A stretch of 64,000 nt of DNA from GCA-003244245 sp049673305 (GTDB lineage Bacteria; Actinomycetota; Actinomycetes; Mycobacteriales; Pseudonocardiaceae), in contig JBATXM010000228.1 in NCBI GenBank assembly GCA_049673305.1, positions 17,325-81,324 of the forward strand, written 5' to 3'. Below the pieces are notes generated by a model. The model was not told the DNA's origin and did no database searches. It worked only from the letters and a program-made list of their open reading frames with translations. Positions 9,517 through 21,388 of this stretch are shown here, one piece after another (position 1 is the stretch's first letter; each line of letters begins with the position of its first letter). A program made the position numbers and the translations under genes.

Positions 9517-10149
9517 ATGAGGGATGACAGGATCGGCGATTTTCTGGATCAGCTGGCCGCGCGGGTGCCGGCTCCGGGCGGTGGGGCGGCGGCGGCGTTG
9601 TCCGCCGCGCAGGCTGCGGCGCTGCTATCGATGGTGGCCCGCTACAGCACCGGGGAGAGATACGCCGAGCACGCTGAGACCATCCGCGCCGTGCTGGCCG
9701 AGTCCGAGGCGACGCGGGACCGTGCAGTGCAGCTGGCGCAAGACGATGCCACGGCGTTCGCGGCCGTCTCGGCTGCTTACCGGCTGCCGAAGGACACCCC
9801 GGAGCAGCGGGCGACGCGCGCGGCGGCGATTGCGCGCGCCCTGTCCGGGGCGGCGCAACCACCGGCGGCGACCATCACAGCGGCGTCCCGCCTGGTCGAG
9901 CTGGCCGAGACGCTGTTGCCGATCGGCAACCGGACCGTCATCACCGATGTCGCGGTGGCCGCCGAGCTGGCTCGCGCGGCGGCGTCCTGCGCCCGGTTGA
10001 ACGTGGAGATCAACCTCGCTGGCCTCCCGGACGACCTCGCGGACGAGGATGCCCGCCTCAGTTTCCGCGATGCGCTGGCCGGGGTGGACGAGCTGGTGGC
10101 GCGGGCCGAGAAGGTCACCGCCGCCACCCGGGAGATAATCAACCGATGA
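9517..10149 (+). CDS. Cyclodeaminase/cyclohydrolase family protein (FTCD_C domain)
   Basis: A 210-residue helical protein of the formiminotransferase-cyclodeaminase C-terminal family. It opens MRDDRIGDFLDQLAARVPAP followed by the hallmark GGGAAAALSAAQAAALLSMV. Relatives form or open methenyl-THF. The frame runs upstream to 9433, but ATG 9517 matches family starts. It overlaps the folD-like gene by 4 nt (ATGA), so the two should be co-translated. Because that partner lacks the usual cyclohydrolase lysine, this protein may supply the cyclohydrolase step (inference). Confidence 0.85.
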   Translation: MRDDRIGDFLDQLAARVPAPGGGAAAALSAAQAAALLSMVARYSTGERYAEHAETIRAVLAESEATRDRAVQLAQDDATAFAAVSAAYRLPKDTPEQRATRAAAIARALSGAAQPPAATITAASRLVELAETLLPIGNRTVITDVAVAAELARAAASCARLNVEINLAGLPDDLADEDARLSFRDALAGVDELVARAEKVTAATREIINR

Positions 10150-10988
10150 GCGCCCGGGTGCTGTCCGGCAAGGAACTCGCGGCGCAGATCCGCAGCGAGG
10201 TAACCGAGCAGGCCGCTGCACTGCGCTGCGCGGGGACCACGCCCCGGCTGGCGGTCGTGACCGCCACCGACGATGAATCCAGCGCCTGGTACGTCAACTC
10301 GATCTCCCGAGCGGCCGGCACGGTTGGCATCACCTGCGACGTGGTCGACCTCGGCGCCGATCGCGACATCGACACCATCCGTACGGAACTGGCCAAGCTC
10401 AGCGACCAGGAGACGGTACACGGCATCGTCCTGCAGACCCCGCTCCCACCGCGAGCCAAGCTCGAAGACCTCGCGGGCGGGATCAACCCCGCCAAGGACG
10501 TCGACGGCGCCAACCCACTTAGCCTCGGACGCCTGGTTGCCGGGATGCCGGCGTATGCCCCCGCTACCGCCGAAGCTGTGCTGGCCATCCTCGATCACCA
10601 CGACATCGCCCTGGAAGGCCGGCATGTCGCCGTGGTGGGCCGGTCGAACGTGGTCGGCAAACCGGCCGCGCACCTGCTGCTGGGCCGCAACGCCACCGTG
10701 ACGATCTGCCACTCACGCACCCGCGACCTCGCGACGATCACCAGAGTGGCCGACGTGCTGGTCGTCGCCATCGGCAAGCCAAGGATGATCACGAGCGAGT
10801 ACCTGCTGCCTGGCGCGATCGTGATCGACGTCGGCATCAACCCCACCGCCGAGGGCGGCCTGGTCGGCGACGTCGACCCCGACACCGTGACCGAACAGGC
10901 CGCCGGCTTGTCTCCGGTGCCCGGCGGGGTCGGTCCGGTGACCACCGCCCTGCTGCTGGCGCACACCGTGCGGGCCGCCGCCCGATGA
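10146..10988 (+). CDS. FolD-like methylene-THF dehydrogenase lacking the catalytic lysine
   Basis: A 280-residue FolD homologue. Conserved parts are GIVLQTPLPP (Gln of the folate site), NPAKDVDG, the NADP loop GRSNVVGKP and PVPGGVGPVTTALLL. The usual Y-x3-K motif, whose lysine (K56 in E. coli and human numbering) drives the cyclohydrolase, reads YVNSISRAAG: isoleucine sits at the lysine position. From known K56 mutants, cyclohydrolase activity should be lost while dehydrogenase activity may remain. It is coupled to the upstream cyclodeaminase-family gene. A normal FolD is expected elsewhere in the genome, so no symbol is given. Confidence 0.85.
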   Translation: MSARVLSGKELAAQIRSEVTEQAAALRCAGTTPRLAVVTATDDESSAWYVNSISRAAGTVGITCDVVDLGADRDIDTIRTELAKLSDQETVHGIVLQTPLPPRAKLEDLAGGINPAKDVDGANPLSLGRLVAGMPAYAPATAEAVLAILDHHDIALEGRHVAVVGRSNVVGKPAAHLLLGRNATVTICHSRTRDLATITRVADVLVVAIGKPRMITSEYLLPGAIVIDVGINPTAEGGLVGDVDPDTVTEQAAGLSPVPGGVGPVTTALLLAHTVRAAAR

Positions 10989-11016
10989 TCGCCGTCACGA
11001 AGTGACACAATGATCA
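10986..11016. terminator. Two-part inverted repeat at the folD-like/coaBC convergence
   Basis: TGATC-gcc-GTCAC-gaa-GTGAC-acaat-GATCA forms an interrupted hairpin. It covers both converging stop codons. It may act as a short bidirectional terminator. Confidence 0.45.
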
Positions 11017-12258
11017 CCGTTTCAGCCGGGCAGCGACGGCGTCCCAGACGTAGGAGGCGAGCAGGCTCTTGGGGCCCTCGGGCAGGTCAGTCTCCCCGCC
11101 GTCGTCGCCGAGCAGCCAGCCACTGTTGTGCTCGACCTCGAACCCACCACCCTCCCCGACATCGTTGACCACCAACAGGTCGCAGCCCTTGCGGGCGAGT
11201 TTGGCTCGGCCATGGGTGAGCACGTCACCCTCGGAGTCGCCAGTCTCAGCCGCGAAGCCGACCACCACCTGGCCCGCCGGGCGGCGGCGGACCACCTCGA
11301 TCAGGATGTCCGGGGTGCGGACGAGCGATACCGGATCCGGGTCCGACCCAGTTTTCTTGATCTTGTTGGGATGCGGGTTGGCCGGCCGGAAGTCGGCCAC
11401 CGCGGCAGCCATCACGACCGCAGCGGCGGACGGCGCCGCCACGAGCACCGCCTCCCGCAGCTGACCCGCGGTGTCCACGCCGATCACCTCGACCCCGGCC
11501 GGAGCGGTCAGGTCAGGGGTGTGCGCCGCCACCAACGTCACCTGGGCACCGCGCTGCGCCGCAACCCGGGCCAGCGCGTAGCCCTGCCGGCCGGAGGACC
11601 GGTTGCCCAGGTAGCGCACCGGGTCCAGCGGCTCGCGAGTGCCACCCGCGGAGATCACCACATGCCGGCCGGTGAGGTCACGCGGTAGGGCGTCCGCGCG
11701 GCGCAGCAGCAGAGTGGCAAGATCCACGATCTCGGCCGGCTCCGGCAGCCGGCCAGCACCAGAGTCGGCACCGGTGAGCCGCCCGAACGCGGGACGGGCG
11801 ACGACGGCTCCCCGGGAGCACAGCACCGCGACGTTGTGCACCGTGGCGGGGTGTTCCCACATCTCGGTGTGCATCGCGGGGACCAGCAGAATCGGGCAAC
11901 GGGCAGTGAGCAGGCTGGCGCAGAGCAGGTCGTCGGCCCGGCCGTGGGCGGCGCGGGCCAGCAGGTCCGCAGTGGCCGGGGCAACCAGAACCAGGTCGGC
12001 GGCCTGCCCCAGCCGCACGTGAGGCACCTGCGCGACGTCACCGAACAGGTCGCGGTGCACTGGCAGCCCAGAGAGCGCCTCCCACGTCACGGCACCGACG
12101 AACTTCAGGGCGGCCTCAGTGGGAATGACCTGGACCTCATGGCCCATCTCGGTGAGCCGGCGGAGCACCTCACATACCTTGTAGGCGGCGATGCCGCCCC
12201 CGATGCCGAGCACGATCCGCCGGGGTGGGTCCGGCCGGAGGAGCCCGGCTTGAGTCAC
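11014..12258 (-). CDS. coaBC: Bifunctional phosphopantothenoylcysteine decarboxylase/phosphopantothenate-cysteine ligase
   Basis: A 414-residue enzyme for two steps of coenzyme A synthesis. The N-terminal flavin-dependent CoaC domain has GIGGGIAAYKVCEVLRRL, the histidine region VPHVRL and the PAMHTEMW motif. The C-terminal CoaB domain starts near residue 193 (HVVISAGGTREPLDPVRYLG) and contains NRSSGRQGYALA, AAVADFRP and the KIKK lysine motif. It overlaps rpoZ by 4 nt at its start, so it follows rpoZ in one operon. metK, which normally follows coaBC in actinobacteria, is not here. Confidence 0.96.
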   Translation of the reverse strand: MTQAGLLRPDPPRRIVLGIGGGIAAYKVCEVLRRLTEMGHEVQVIPTEAALKFVGAVTWEALSGLPVHRDLFGDVAQVPHVRLGQAADLVLVAPATADLLARAAHGRADDLLCASLLTARCPILLVPAMHTEMWEHPATVHNVAVLCSRGAVVARPAFGRLTGADSGAGRLPEPAEIVDLATLLLRRADALPRDLTGRHVVISAGGTREPLDPVRYLGNRSSGRQGYALARVAAQRGAQVTLVAAHTPDLTAPAGVEVIGVDTAGQLREAVLVAAPSAAAVVMAAAVADFRPANPHPNKIKKTGSDPDPVSLVRTPDILIEVVRRRPAGQVVVGFAAETGDSEGDVLTHGRAKLARKGCDLLVVNDVGEGGGFEVEHNSGWLLGDDGGETDLPEGPKSLLASYVWDAVAARLKR

Positions 12259-12545
12259 TGCCCCTCGGTGTGCTCGAGTAGTCCGGCGTGAATCTCGCGC
12301 AACGCGATCGACAGCGGCTTTTCCCTCGGTCCAGGCTCGACCAGCGGCCCGACGTACTCCAGCAACCCCTCCCCGAGCTGCGCGTAGTAGTCGTTGATCT
12401 GCCGAGCCCGCTTAGCTCCGAAGATCACCAGGGCGTACTTCGAGCTGACCCTGCTCAGCAGATCGTCGATCGGGGGGTTGGTGATGCCCTCCGGGGCAGC
12501 AACCAAGGAGGCGCCCAGCGCATCCAGTTCGGTGGGAATGCTCAC
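12255..12545 (-). CDS. rpoZ: RNA polymerase omega subunit
   Basis: A 96-residue omega subunit. The core ITNPPIDDLLSRVSSKYALV and KRARQINDYYAQLGEG are typical of actinobacterial RpoZ, as is the C-terminal KPLSIALREIHAGLL. It sits between gmk (19 bp upstream) and coaBC (4-nt overlap), the standard order. Confidence 0.96.
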   Translation of the reverse strand: MSIPTELDALGASLVAAPEGITNPPIDDLLSRVSSKYALVIFGAKRARQINDYYAQLGEGLLEYVGPLVEPGPREKPLSIALREIHAGLLEHTEGQ

Positions 12546-12564
12546 TCACTGTCTCCAGGTCACG

Positions 12565-13209
12565 TCAGATGTGTCGAAGCGGCGGTGTCCGCCGGTCGGT
12601 GTCGGTTGTTTCGGTGTCGGTTGTTAAGGGGCCGGCCATTAAGGCTATCAACTCCTGCGCGGCCCGCTGCACGTCGTCGTTGACGACTGTCGCATCGAAT
12701 TCCCCGGCGGCGTCCAGCTCTTCACGCGCCACCTGTAACCGGCGCTCTTGCGCTGAGGGATCCTCCGTGCCGCGGGCGACCAGCCGCTTATACAGCACCT
12801 CCCAGGACGGCGGCACCAGCATCACCAGCAACGCGCCGGGCATTGCGGCCCGGATCTGCCGGGCGCCGTGCACTTCGATCTCCAGCAGCGTGGGTCGGCC
12901 AAGAGCCAGGGCCTGAAGTACCGGCTCGGCGGGAGTGCCGTAGAAGTTACCAGCAAACTCAGCGTGTTCAAGAAACTCGCCGTGCTCAATCATGCGAGCA
13001 AAGGTGGGGCGGTCCACATAATGGTAATGCTCGCCCGGGCGTTCCTGCGGACGAGGCGCTCGCGTGGTCATCGAGACGCTGACAAAAAGCTGCGGCTGGC
13101 GCCGCCGCACTTCAGCCACCACGCTGGACTTGCCGACACCAGAGGGACCTGAGACGACGGTGAGTCGGGGCCCGGCGGCCTTGATGGACCCCGGCTCACA
13201 CATCGTCAC
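12565..13209 (-). CDS. gmk: Guanylate kinase
   Basis: A 214-residue enzyme that phosphorylates GMP to GDP. The P-loop is VVSGPSGVGKSSV. The GMP-binding region has SVSMTTRAPRPQE and GEHYHYVDRPTF, and the lid region ends with ARGTEDPSAQERRL. ATG 13209 and ATG 13203 are both possible starts. The C-terminal tail (LTTDTETTDTDRR) is encoded by a perfect 15-bp tandem duplication (12596-12610 and 12611-12625) and is longer than usual. Confidence 0.95.
   Translation of the reverse strand: MTMCEPGSIKAAGPRLTVVSGPSGVGKSSVVAEVRRRQPQLFVSVSMTTRAPRPQERPGEHYHYVDRPTFARMIEHGEFLEHAEFAGNFYGTPAEPVLQALALGRPTLLEIEVHGARQIRAAMPGALLVMLVPPSWEVLYKRLVARGTEDPSAQERRLQVAREELDAAGEFDATVVNDDVQRAAQELIALMAGPLTTDTETTDTDRRTPPLRHI
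12596..12625. repeat. 15-bp perfect tandem duplication inside gmk
   Basis: TCGGTGTCGGTTGTT is repeated twice head to tail in frame, adding residues to the Gmk tail outside the catalytic fold. Confidence 0.85.
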
Positions 13210-13233
13210 AGCATGATCACTCTAAGTCGATGG

Positions 13234-13551
13234 TCACTCTGGGCCGAACTCGCTGAGCAAAGCCTTGCGTTGGCGCTCGCCAAGCCCACGCAACCGCCGG
13301 CTCGTGGCGATCTCGAGGCGCTCCATAATCTGCCCGGCGCGAACCTTGCCCACTCCCGGCAAAGCCTCAAGTAACGCCGACACCTTCATCTTGCCCAGGA
13401 TGTCGTCACTGTCGGACTTGGCCAGGACCTCTTTGAGGTTGGTCCCACCACGCTTGAGGAGCTCCTTGAGCTCGGCCCTGGCGCGTCGGGCGGCAGCCGC
13501 CTTCTCCAACGCAGCGGCCCGCTGCTCCTCGGTCAGCTGGGGAAGGGCCAC
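13234..13551 (-). CDS. mihF: Actinobacterial integration host factor
   Basis: A 105-residue nucleoid-associated DNA-binding protein. The helix-two-turn-helix core reads KMKVSALLEALPGVGKVRAG and is followed by QIMERLEIATSRRLRGLG, as in mycobacterial and Streptomyces IHF. The N-terminus MALPQLTEEQRAAALEKAA is typical. It lies directly upstream of gmk, 24 bp away, a conserved linkage. Confidence 0.95.
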   Translation of the reverse strand: MALPQLTEEQRAAALEKAAAARRARAELKELLKRGGTNLKEVLAKSDSDDILGKMKVSALLEALPGVGKVRAGQIMERLEIATSRRLRGLGERQRKALLSEFGPE

Positions 13552-13630
13552 AGTCTCCTCCGTCGATTACTAGTGCTGAGGGATGTTCTTGATTTGGCTC
13601 GGCGACCGTATCGTCCGGGCGACCAGCCGC

Positions 13631-14525
13631 TTAACCCGGGGTACCCCCGCCGACCTGCCCCGACCGGGGACCCGACTGGGGGCAGAGCAGCGCGGCTGCC
13701 TCGTCGGCGGTTTGCCGAGCGGCGTGTCGCAGGGCCGCTGGTTGCGGCCCATGCCGCAACAGGTCCCGAGACGTGGCCGCCACGACGTGGCAGGCCACCG
13801 CGCCGAAGACCCGCGCCACGTCAGCCAGGCCGGCGCCCTGCGCCCCCACTCCGGGAGCCAGGACGGGTCCGTTGAGAGCCTCCAGCCGCAGCGCACCGGC
13901 CGCCCTCGTGGCCCCCACCACCACGCCGAGGTCACCGACGGGATGCCGGCCGGCGTTGCGAGCGGCGACGGCGTCGACCACGGATTGGGCAACCGTGCTC
14001 CCGGTCCTGGTGAGCGCGGACTGCACGTCGGCACCCTCGGGGTTGGAGGTCAGTGCCACGACGAACACCCCCCGCCCGGTCCGGCCAGCCAGCTCGAACG
14101 CCGGTTCCAGCGCATCGACACCCAGGTAGGGCGAGACGGTGATCGCGTCGGCGGCCAGCGGCGCCCCGTCGCTCAGGTAGGCCGTGGCGTACCCAGCCAT
14201 GGTGGAGCCAATGTCCCCCCGCTTGACGTCGAGCAGCACCAGCGCGCCGGCTTCCCGGGCCGCCACGAGCACCCGCTCCAACACCGCGACGCCCCGCGCC
14301 CCGTACCGCTCAAAGAACGCGGACTGCGGCTTGACCAGCGCCACCTCGGGCGCCAACGCCTCCACAGCGCGCAGAGCAAACCTCTCCAGCCCCGCCACGT
14401 CATCGCCGAATCCCCACTGCGCCAGCAACCCAGGATGCGGATCAACCCCCACGCACAACGGCCCCCGCGCCACCGCAACCGCCCGCAACCGCGCGCCAAA
14501 CCCGCATTCAGCGGGCTCAGCGGGG

Positions 14526-14536
<11 letters not shown>
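13631..14536 (-). CDS. pyrF: Orotidine 5'-phosphate decarboxylase (type 2)
   Basis: A 301-residue enzyme for the last step of UMP synthesis. Motifs are LCVGVDPHPGLLAQWG, VKPQSAFFERYG and the catalytic LLDVKRGDIGSTMAGYA (D-x-K-x2-D), plus VSPYLG and the phosphate loop LAPGVGAQGA. It is last in the pyr operon and overlaps the carB 3' end by 11 nt. Its first codons lie in a perfect 28-bp palindrome, so its N-terminal residues and initiation may be shaped by that repeat. Confidence 0.95.
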
Positions 14537-17909
<3,373 letters not shown>

Positions 17910-17913
17910 TAGC

Positions 17914-19098
17914 TCACCCTCCAGCGCCATTCGGAGCCGAATCGCTGTTGTCATCCCTCCCCAGATCGACATTCGGCTCCGAATGGCGATTCTGGGACAT
18001 GAGGTTGCAGAAACGGGTGAAGAGGTGGGCCGCGTCGTGGGGGCCGGGGGCTGACTCGGGGTGGTATTGGACGCTGAAGGCTGGGGTGTCCAGGCAGGTC
18101 AGGCCCTCGACGGTACCGTCGTTGGGGCAGGAGTGGCTCACCACCGCAGGGCCGAAGTCGGAATCGAAACGCTCCCCGGGCTCCCCCTCGACGGCGAAAC
18201 CGTGGTTTTGCGAGGTGATCGCGACCCGCCCGGTGGCGTGCTCGACAACCGGGACGTTGAGGCCGCGGTGCCCGTAGCGCATCTTGTAGGTACCCCGGCC
18301 CAGAGCCCGGCCGAGGATCTGGTTGCCGAAGCAGATCCCGAACAACGGCACCCGCCGGGCCAGCATTGCGCGGGTCAACGCGACCGCGTGGGCCGCGGTG
18401 GCCGGGTCGCCCGGTCCGTTGGACAGGAACACCCCGTCAGGTTCCCGCTCCAACACCTGCTCCAGCGTCACGGTGGCCGGCAGGACGTGCGTCTCGATCC
18501 CCCGAGCGGCCAGCATCCTCGGCGTGTTGAACTTGATCCCCAAATCCAGTGCCACCACCCGGAACCGACGCTTGACGGTGGCAGCCACGACGTAGGGCTG
18601 GGCGACGGTGACCTCGCCGACCAGGTCGGCGCCGGCCATCGGGGGGCTGGATTGGACCCTCGCCAGCAGCTGCGGCGGGTCGGCCAGCGCGGCACCGGAG
18701 AAGATTCCAGCGCGCATGCAGCCGTGCTCGCGCAGGCGTCGGGTCAGCGCGCGGGTGTCCAGCTCGGAGATCCCTACGACATTCTGACGGGACAGCTCCT
18801 CGTCGAGGGACCGGACCGAGCGCCAGTTGGACGGGACCCGGGCGGGGTCGCGCACGACGTAGCCGGCAACCCAGATCCGGCGCGACTCGTCGTCCTCGTC
18901 GTTCCATCCGGTGTTGCCGATATGCGGAGCGGTCTGCACCACGATCTGACGGTGGTAGGACGGGTCGGTGAGAGTTTCTTGGTAACCGGTCATGCCGGTG
19001 GCGAACACCGCCTCGCCCAGCGCCTGGCCCACCGCGCCGTAGGCCGCACCGCGCAGGGTGGTGCCGTCCTCCAGGACCAGCACGGCCAGGGGGCTCAT
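17914..19098 (-). CDS. carA: Carbamoyl-phosphate synthase small subunit
   Basis: A 394-residue glutaminase subunit. The N-terminal half starts MSPLAVLVLEDGTTLRG. The class I amidotransferase domain has the nucleophile elbow FGICFGNQILGRALG, and the catalytic His/Glu lie in VQYHPESAPGPHD. ATG 19098 shares one base with the pyrC stop; GTG 19101 is an alternative. The C-terminal tail (HSEPNVDLGRDDNSDS) is longer than usual because an 18-bp palindrome follows the normal end. Confidence 0.96.
   Translation of the reverse strand: MSPLAVLVLEDGTTLRGAAYGAVGQALGEAVFATGMTGYQETLTDPSYHRQIVVQTAPHIGNTGWNDEDDESRRIWVAGYVVRDPARVPSNWRSVRSLDEELSRQNVVGISELDTRALTRRLREHGCMRAGIFSGAALADPPQLLARVQSSPPMAGADLVGEVTVAQPYVVAATVKRRFRVVALDLGIKFNTPRMLAARGIETHVLPATVTLEQVLEREPDGVFLSNGPGDPATAAHAVALTRAMLARRVPLFGICFGNQILGRALGRGTYKMRYGHRGLNVPVVEHATGRVAITSQNHGFAVEGEPGERFDSDFGPAVVSHSCPNDGTVEGLTCLDTPAFSVQYHPESAPGPHDAAHLFTRFCNLMSQNRHSEPNVDLGRDDNSDSAPNGAGG
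17925..17988. repeat. Perfect 18-bp inverted repeat at the carA/carB junction
   Basis: The arms CGCCATTCGGAGCCGAAT (17925-17942) and ATTCGGCTCCGAATGGCG (17971-17988) are separated by 28 bp. The repeat lies in the 3' end of carA just before the carB ribosome-binding site. It could fold in the mRNA and adjust the CarA:CarB ratio, or be a palindromic repeat element. Confidence 0.88.
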
Positions 19099-20393
19099 CA
19101 CCGCTGCACCTTCCCGTCCTCGGTGGTGATCTCGCCGCGGAGCAGCGTGGCCACCACCCGGCCGGGCAACTCCATCCCCTCATAAGGAGTGTTGCCGGCC
19201 AGGCTGGCCAGTTGCGCGCCGCGTACCGTCCAGGTGGCGTCCGGGTCCACCAGCACCAATGTCGCCGGCTGCCCCACCGCGATCGGCCGGCCCTGCTCAG
19301 TCGCCGCACCGATGCGGGCCGGGCGCTCACTCATCACCCGGGACACTCCCCGCCAGTCCAGCAGGCCGGGAAGCACCATTGTGGCCATCACCACGGACAG
19401 CGCGGTCTGCAGTCCCAGCATGCCGGGCCGGGCCGAAGACCATTCACAGTCTTTGTCCTGAGCGGCGTGCGGAGCATGGTCGGTGGCCACGCAGTCCACG
19501 ATCCCCTCCGCCAGCGCGGCGCGTAACGCCTGGGTGTCAGCGGCGGTGCGCAGCGGCGGGTTGACCTTGTTCACCGGGTCGTAACCGACCAGCCGCTCAT
19601 CGGTGAGCAGCAGGTGGTGCGGGGTCACCTCGGCGGATACCCGGATCCCGCGCTCCTTGGCCCACCGCAGCACCTCCACCGTGCCCGCAGTGGACACGTG
19701 GCAGACGTGCACCGCCGCTGAGGCGTCCCGGGCAAGCAGGCAGTCCCGTGCCACGATCGACTCCTCCGCGGCGGCGGGCCAGCCGGCCAGCCCCAGCCGA
19801 GCGGCGATCTCCCCCTCATGCGCTTGCGCTCCGGCGGTCAGTCGAAGATCTTCGGCATGCTGCGCGATGACGCCGCCCAGCCCTCGGGTGTATTCCAGGG
19901 CACGGCGCATCAGCAGCGGGTCGTGCACACACATCCCGTCATCGGAGAATATCCGCACTGCGGCGGCGGACGCGGCCATGGCGCCCAACTCGGCGAGCCG
20001 CTCGCCGCGCAGCCCGACGGTGACCGCACCGACCGGGTGCACGTCGACCAGTCCGACGTCGCGGCCGCGTCGGTGGACGTGCTCGACGATCACCGCGGTA
20101 TCGGCCACCGGGTCGGTATTGGCCATCGCGAACACCGCCGTGTAGCCGCCCAGCGCCGCGGCCGCCGAGCCGGTGGCGATCGTCTCGGCGTCCTCCCGGC
20201 CAGGCTCGCGCAGGTGCGCGTGCAGGTCAACCAGGCCGGGCAGCGCCACAAGGCCGCCACCGTCGAGCACCTCGGCGCCGGTGCCGTCCAGGCCGGCGCC
20301 CAGTTCGGCGATCATCCCGGCTCGGACCAGCAGATCCACCGGTTCCCCCGCGCCATAGGGCCGGATTCCCCGAAGCAGCAGCTCTCGCGTCAT
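19098..20393 (-). CDS. pyrC: Dihydroorotase
   Basis: A 431-residue amidohydrolase. The metal site H-x-H is in PGLVDLHAHLREPG, with further ligands in CHVSTAGTVEVLRWAK and EVTPHHLLLTDE. The catalytic aspartate region is VDCVATDHAPHAAQDK. It overlaps pyrB by 4 nt (ATGA) and carA by 1 nt, in the usual actinobacterial pyr order. It converts carbamoyl aspartate to dihydroorotate. Confidence 0.96.
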   Translation of the reverse strand: MTRELLLRGIRPYGAGEPVDLLVRAGMIAELGAGLDGTGAEVLDGGGLVALPGLVDLHAHLREPGREDAETIATGSAAAALGGYTAVFAMANTDPVADTAVIVEHVHRRGRDVGLVDVHPVGAVTVGLRGERLAELGAMAASAAAVRIFSDDGMCVHDPLLMRRALEYTRGLGGVIAQHAEDLRLTAGAQAHEGEIAARLGLAGWPAAAEESIVARDCLLARDASAAVHVCHVSTAGTVEVLRWAKERGIRVSAEVTPHHLLLTDERLVGYDPVNKVNPPLRTAADTQALRAALAEGIVDCVATDHAPHAAQDKDCEWSSARPGMLGLQTALSVVMATMVLPGLLDWRGVSRVMSERPARIGAATEQGRPIAVGQPATLVLVDPDATWTVRGAQLASLAGNTPYEGMELPGRVVATLLRGEITTEDGKVQR

Positions 20394-21388
20394 GGCTGTT
20401 CTTCTTGGGCTGCGAGCAGGTGATAAAGCACCGCCATCCGCACATGCACCCCGTTGCGGACCTGTTCGGTGATCGCGGCGCGAGGCGAGTCAGCGACCGA
20501 GTGCGCAATCTCCATGCCGCGCAGCATCGGACCGGGGTGCAGCACCACGGCATGCTCGGGCAGCAGCCCCAGACGCGCCTCGGTGAGCCCGTAGCGGATC
20601 GAATACTCCCGAGCCGAGGGAAAGAACCCGCCATGCATCCGCTCGGCCTGAACCCGCAGCATCATCACCGCGTCGCTGCCAGGCAGTGCGGCATCAAGAT
20701 CATGCCAGACCTCAACGCCTCGATGTTCAACGCCCCACTTCTCCACGCCCCGCTTCTCAACACCCCACTTTTCAACACCCCACTTTTCAACACCCCACTT
20801 TTCAACACCACAGGGCAGCAAGGTAGGCGGGGCAACGAGGTGGATCCGGGCACCCAGTGTGATCAAGAGCTCGATGTTCGAACGAGCGACCCTACTGTGC
20901 AGCACATCACCTACAATGGTGATGGTCCGCCCATTCAGGGTACCCAGTCGTTCACGTAACGTAGCCGCATCGAGCAGCGCCTGGGTAGGGTGCTGGTGCG
21001 TGCCGTCGCCGGCGTTGATCACGTGCGTGGGTACCCAGCCGGCGAGGCGATGCGCCGCACCCGACGCGGGGTGACGGAGCACCACGCAATCCGCGCCCAT
21101 CGCGGCCAGGGTGAGCGCGGTGTCGCGGAGCGACTCCCCTTTGACCACCGACGAAGCACCGGCCGAGACGTTGACCACATCGGCGCTCATCCACTTGCCT
21201 GCGATCTCGAAAGACGCTCGGGTGCGGGTGGAGTGCTCGTAGAACAAGGTGACCACGGTGCGCCCGCGCAGCGTGGGTAGCTTGCGCACCTGGCGACCCA
21301 GCAGCGACCGTTTGAGCGCCTCGGCGGTGTCCAGCAGCGCGATAACGGTCTCGCGCCGCAGGTCAGTGGTGCTCAGCAGGTGCCTCAC
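20390..21388 (-). CDS. pyrB: Aspartate carbamoyltransferase catalytic subunit
   Basis: A 332-residue enzyme. The carbamoyl-phosphate loop is YEHSTRTRASFEIAGKWM and the substrate loop is VLRHPASGAAHRLA. HPGPMLRGMEI is near the C-terminus. Between LVAPPTLLPCGVE and VWHDLDAALPGSDAVMML there is an expanded run of GVEKW-like pentapeptides (about residues 194-226), encoded by a 15-bp tandem repeat; homologues have only a short loop there. It overlaps pyrR and pyrC by 4 nt each. Confidence 0.95.
   Translation of the reverse strand: MRHLLSTTDLRRETVIALLDTAEALKRSLLGRQVRKLPTLRGRTVVTLFYEHSTRTRASFEIAGKWMSADVVNVSAGASSVVKGESLRDTALTLAAMGADCVVLRHPASGAAHRLAGWVPTHVINAGDGTHQHPTQALLDAATLRERLGTLNGRTITIVGDVLHSRVARSNIELLITLGARIHLVAPPTLLPCGVEKWGVEKWGVEKWGVEKRGVEKWGVEHRGVEVWHDLDAALPGSDAVMMLRVQAERMHGGFFPSAREYSIRYGLTEARLGLLPEHAVVLHPGPMLRGMEIAHSVADSPRAAITEQVRNGVHVRMAVLYHLLAAQEEQP
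20716..20805. repeat. 15-bp minisatellite inside pyrB (six units)
   Basis: Three perfect copies of CACCCCACTTTTCAA lie at 20761-20805, with three degenerate copies upstream at 20716-20760. Each unit adds five residues (GVEKW-like) to PyrB, so copy-number change keeps the frame. Confidence 0.92.
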
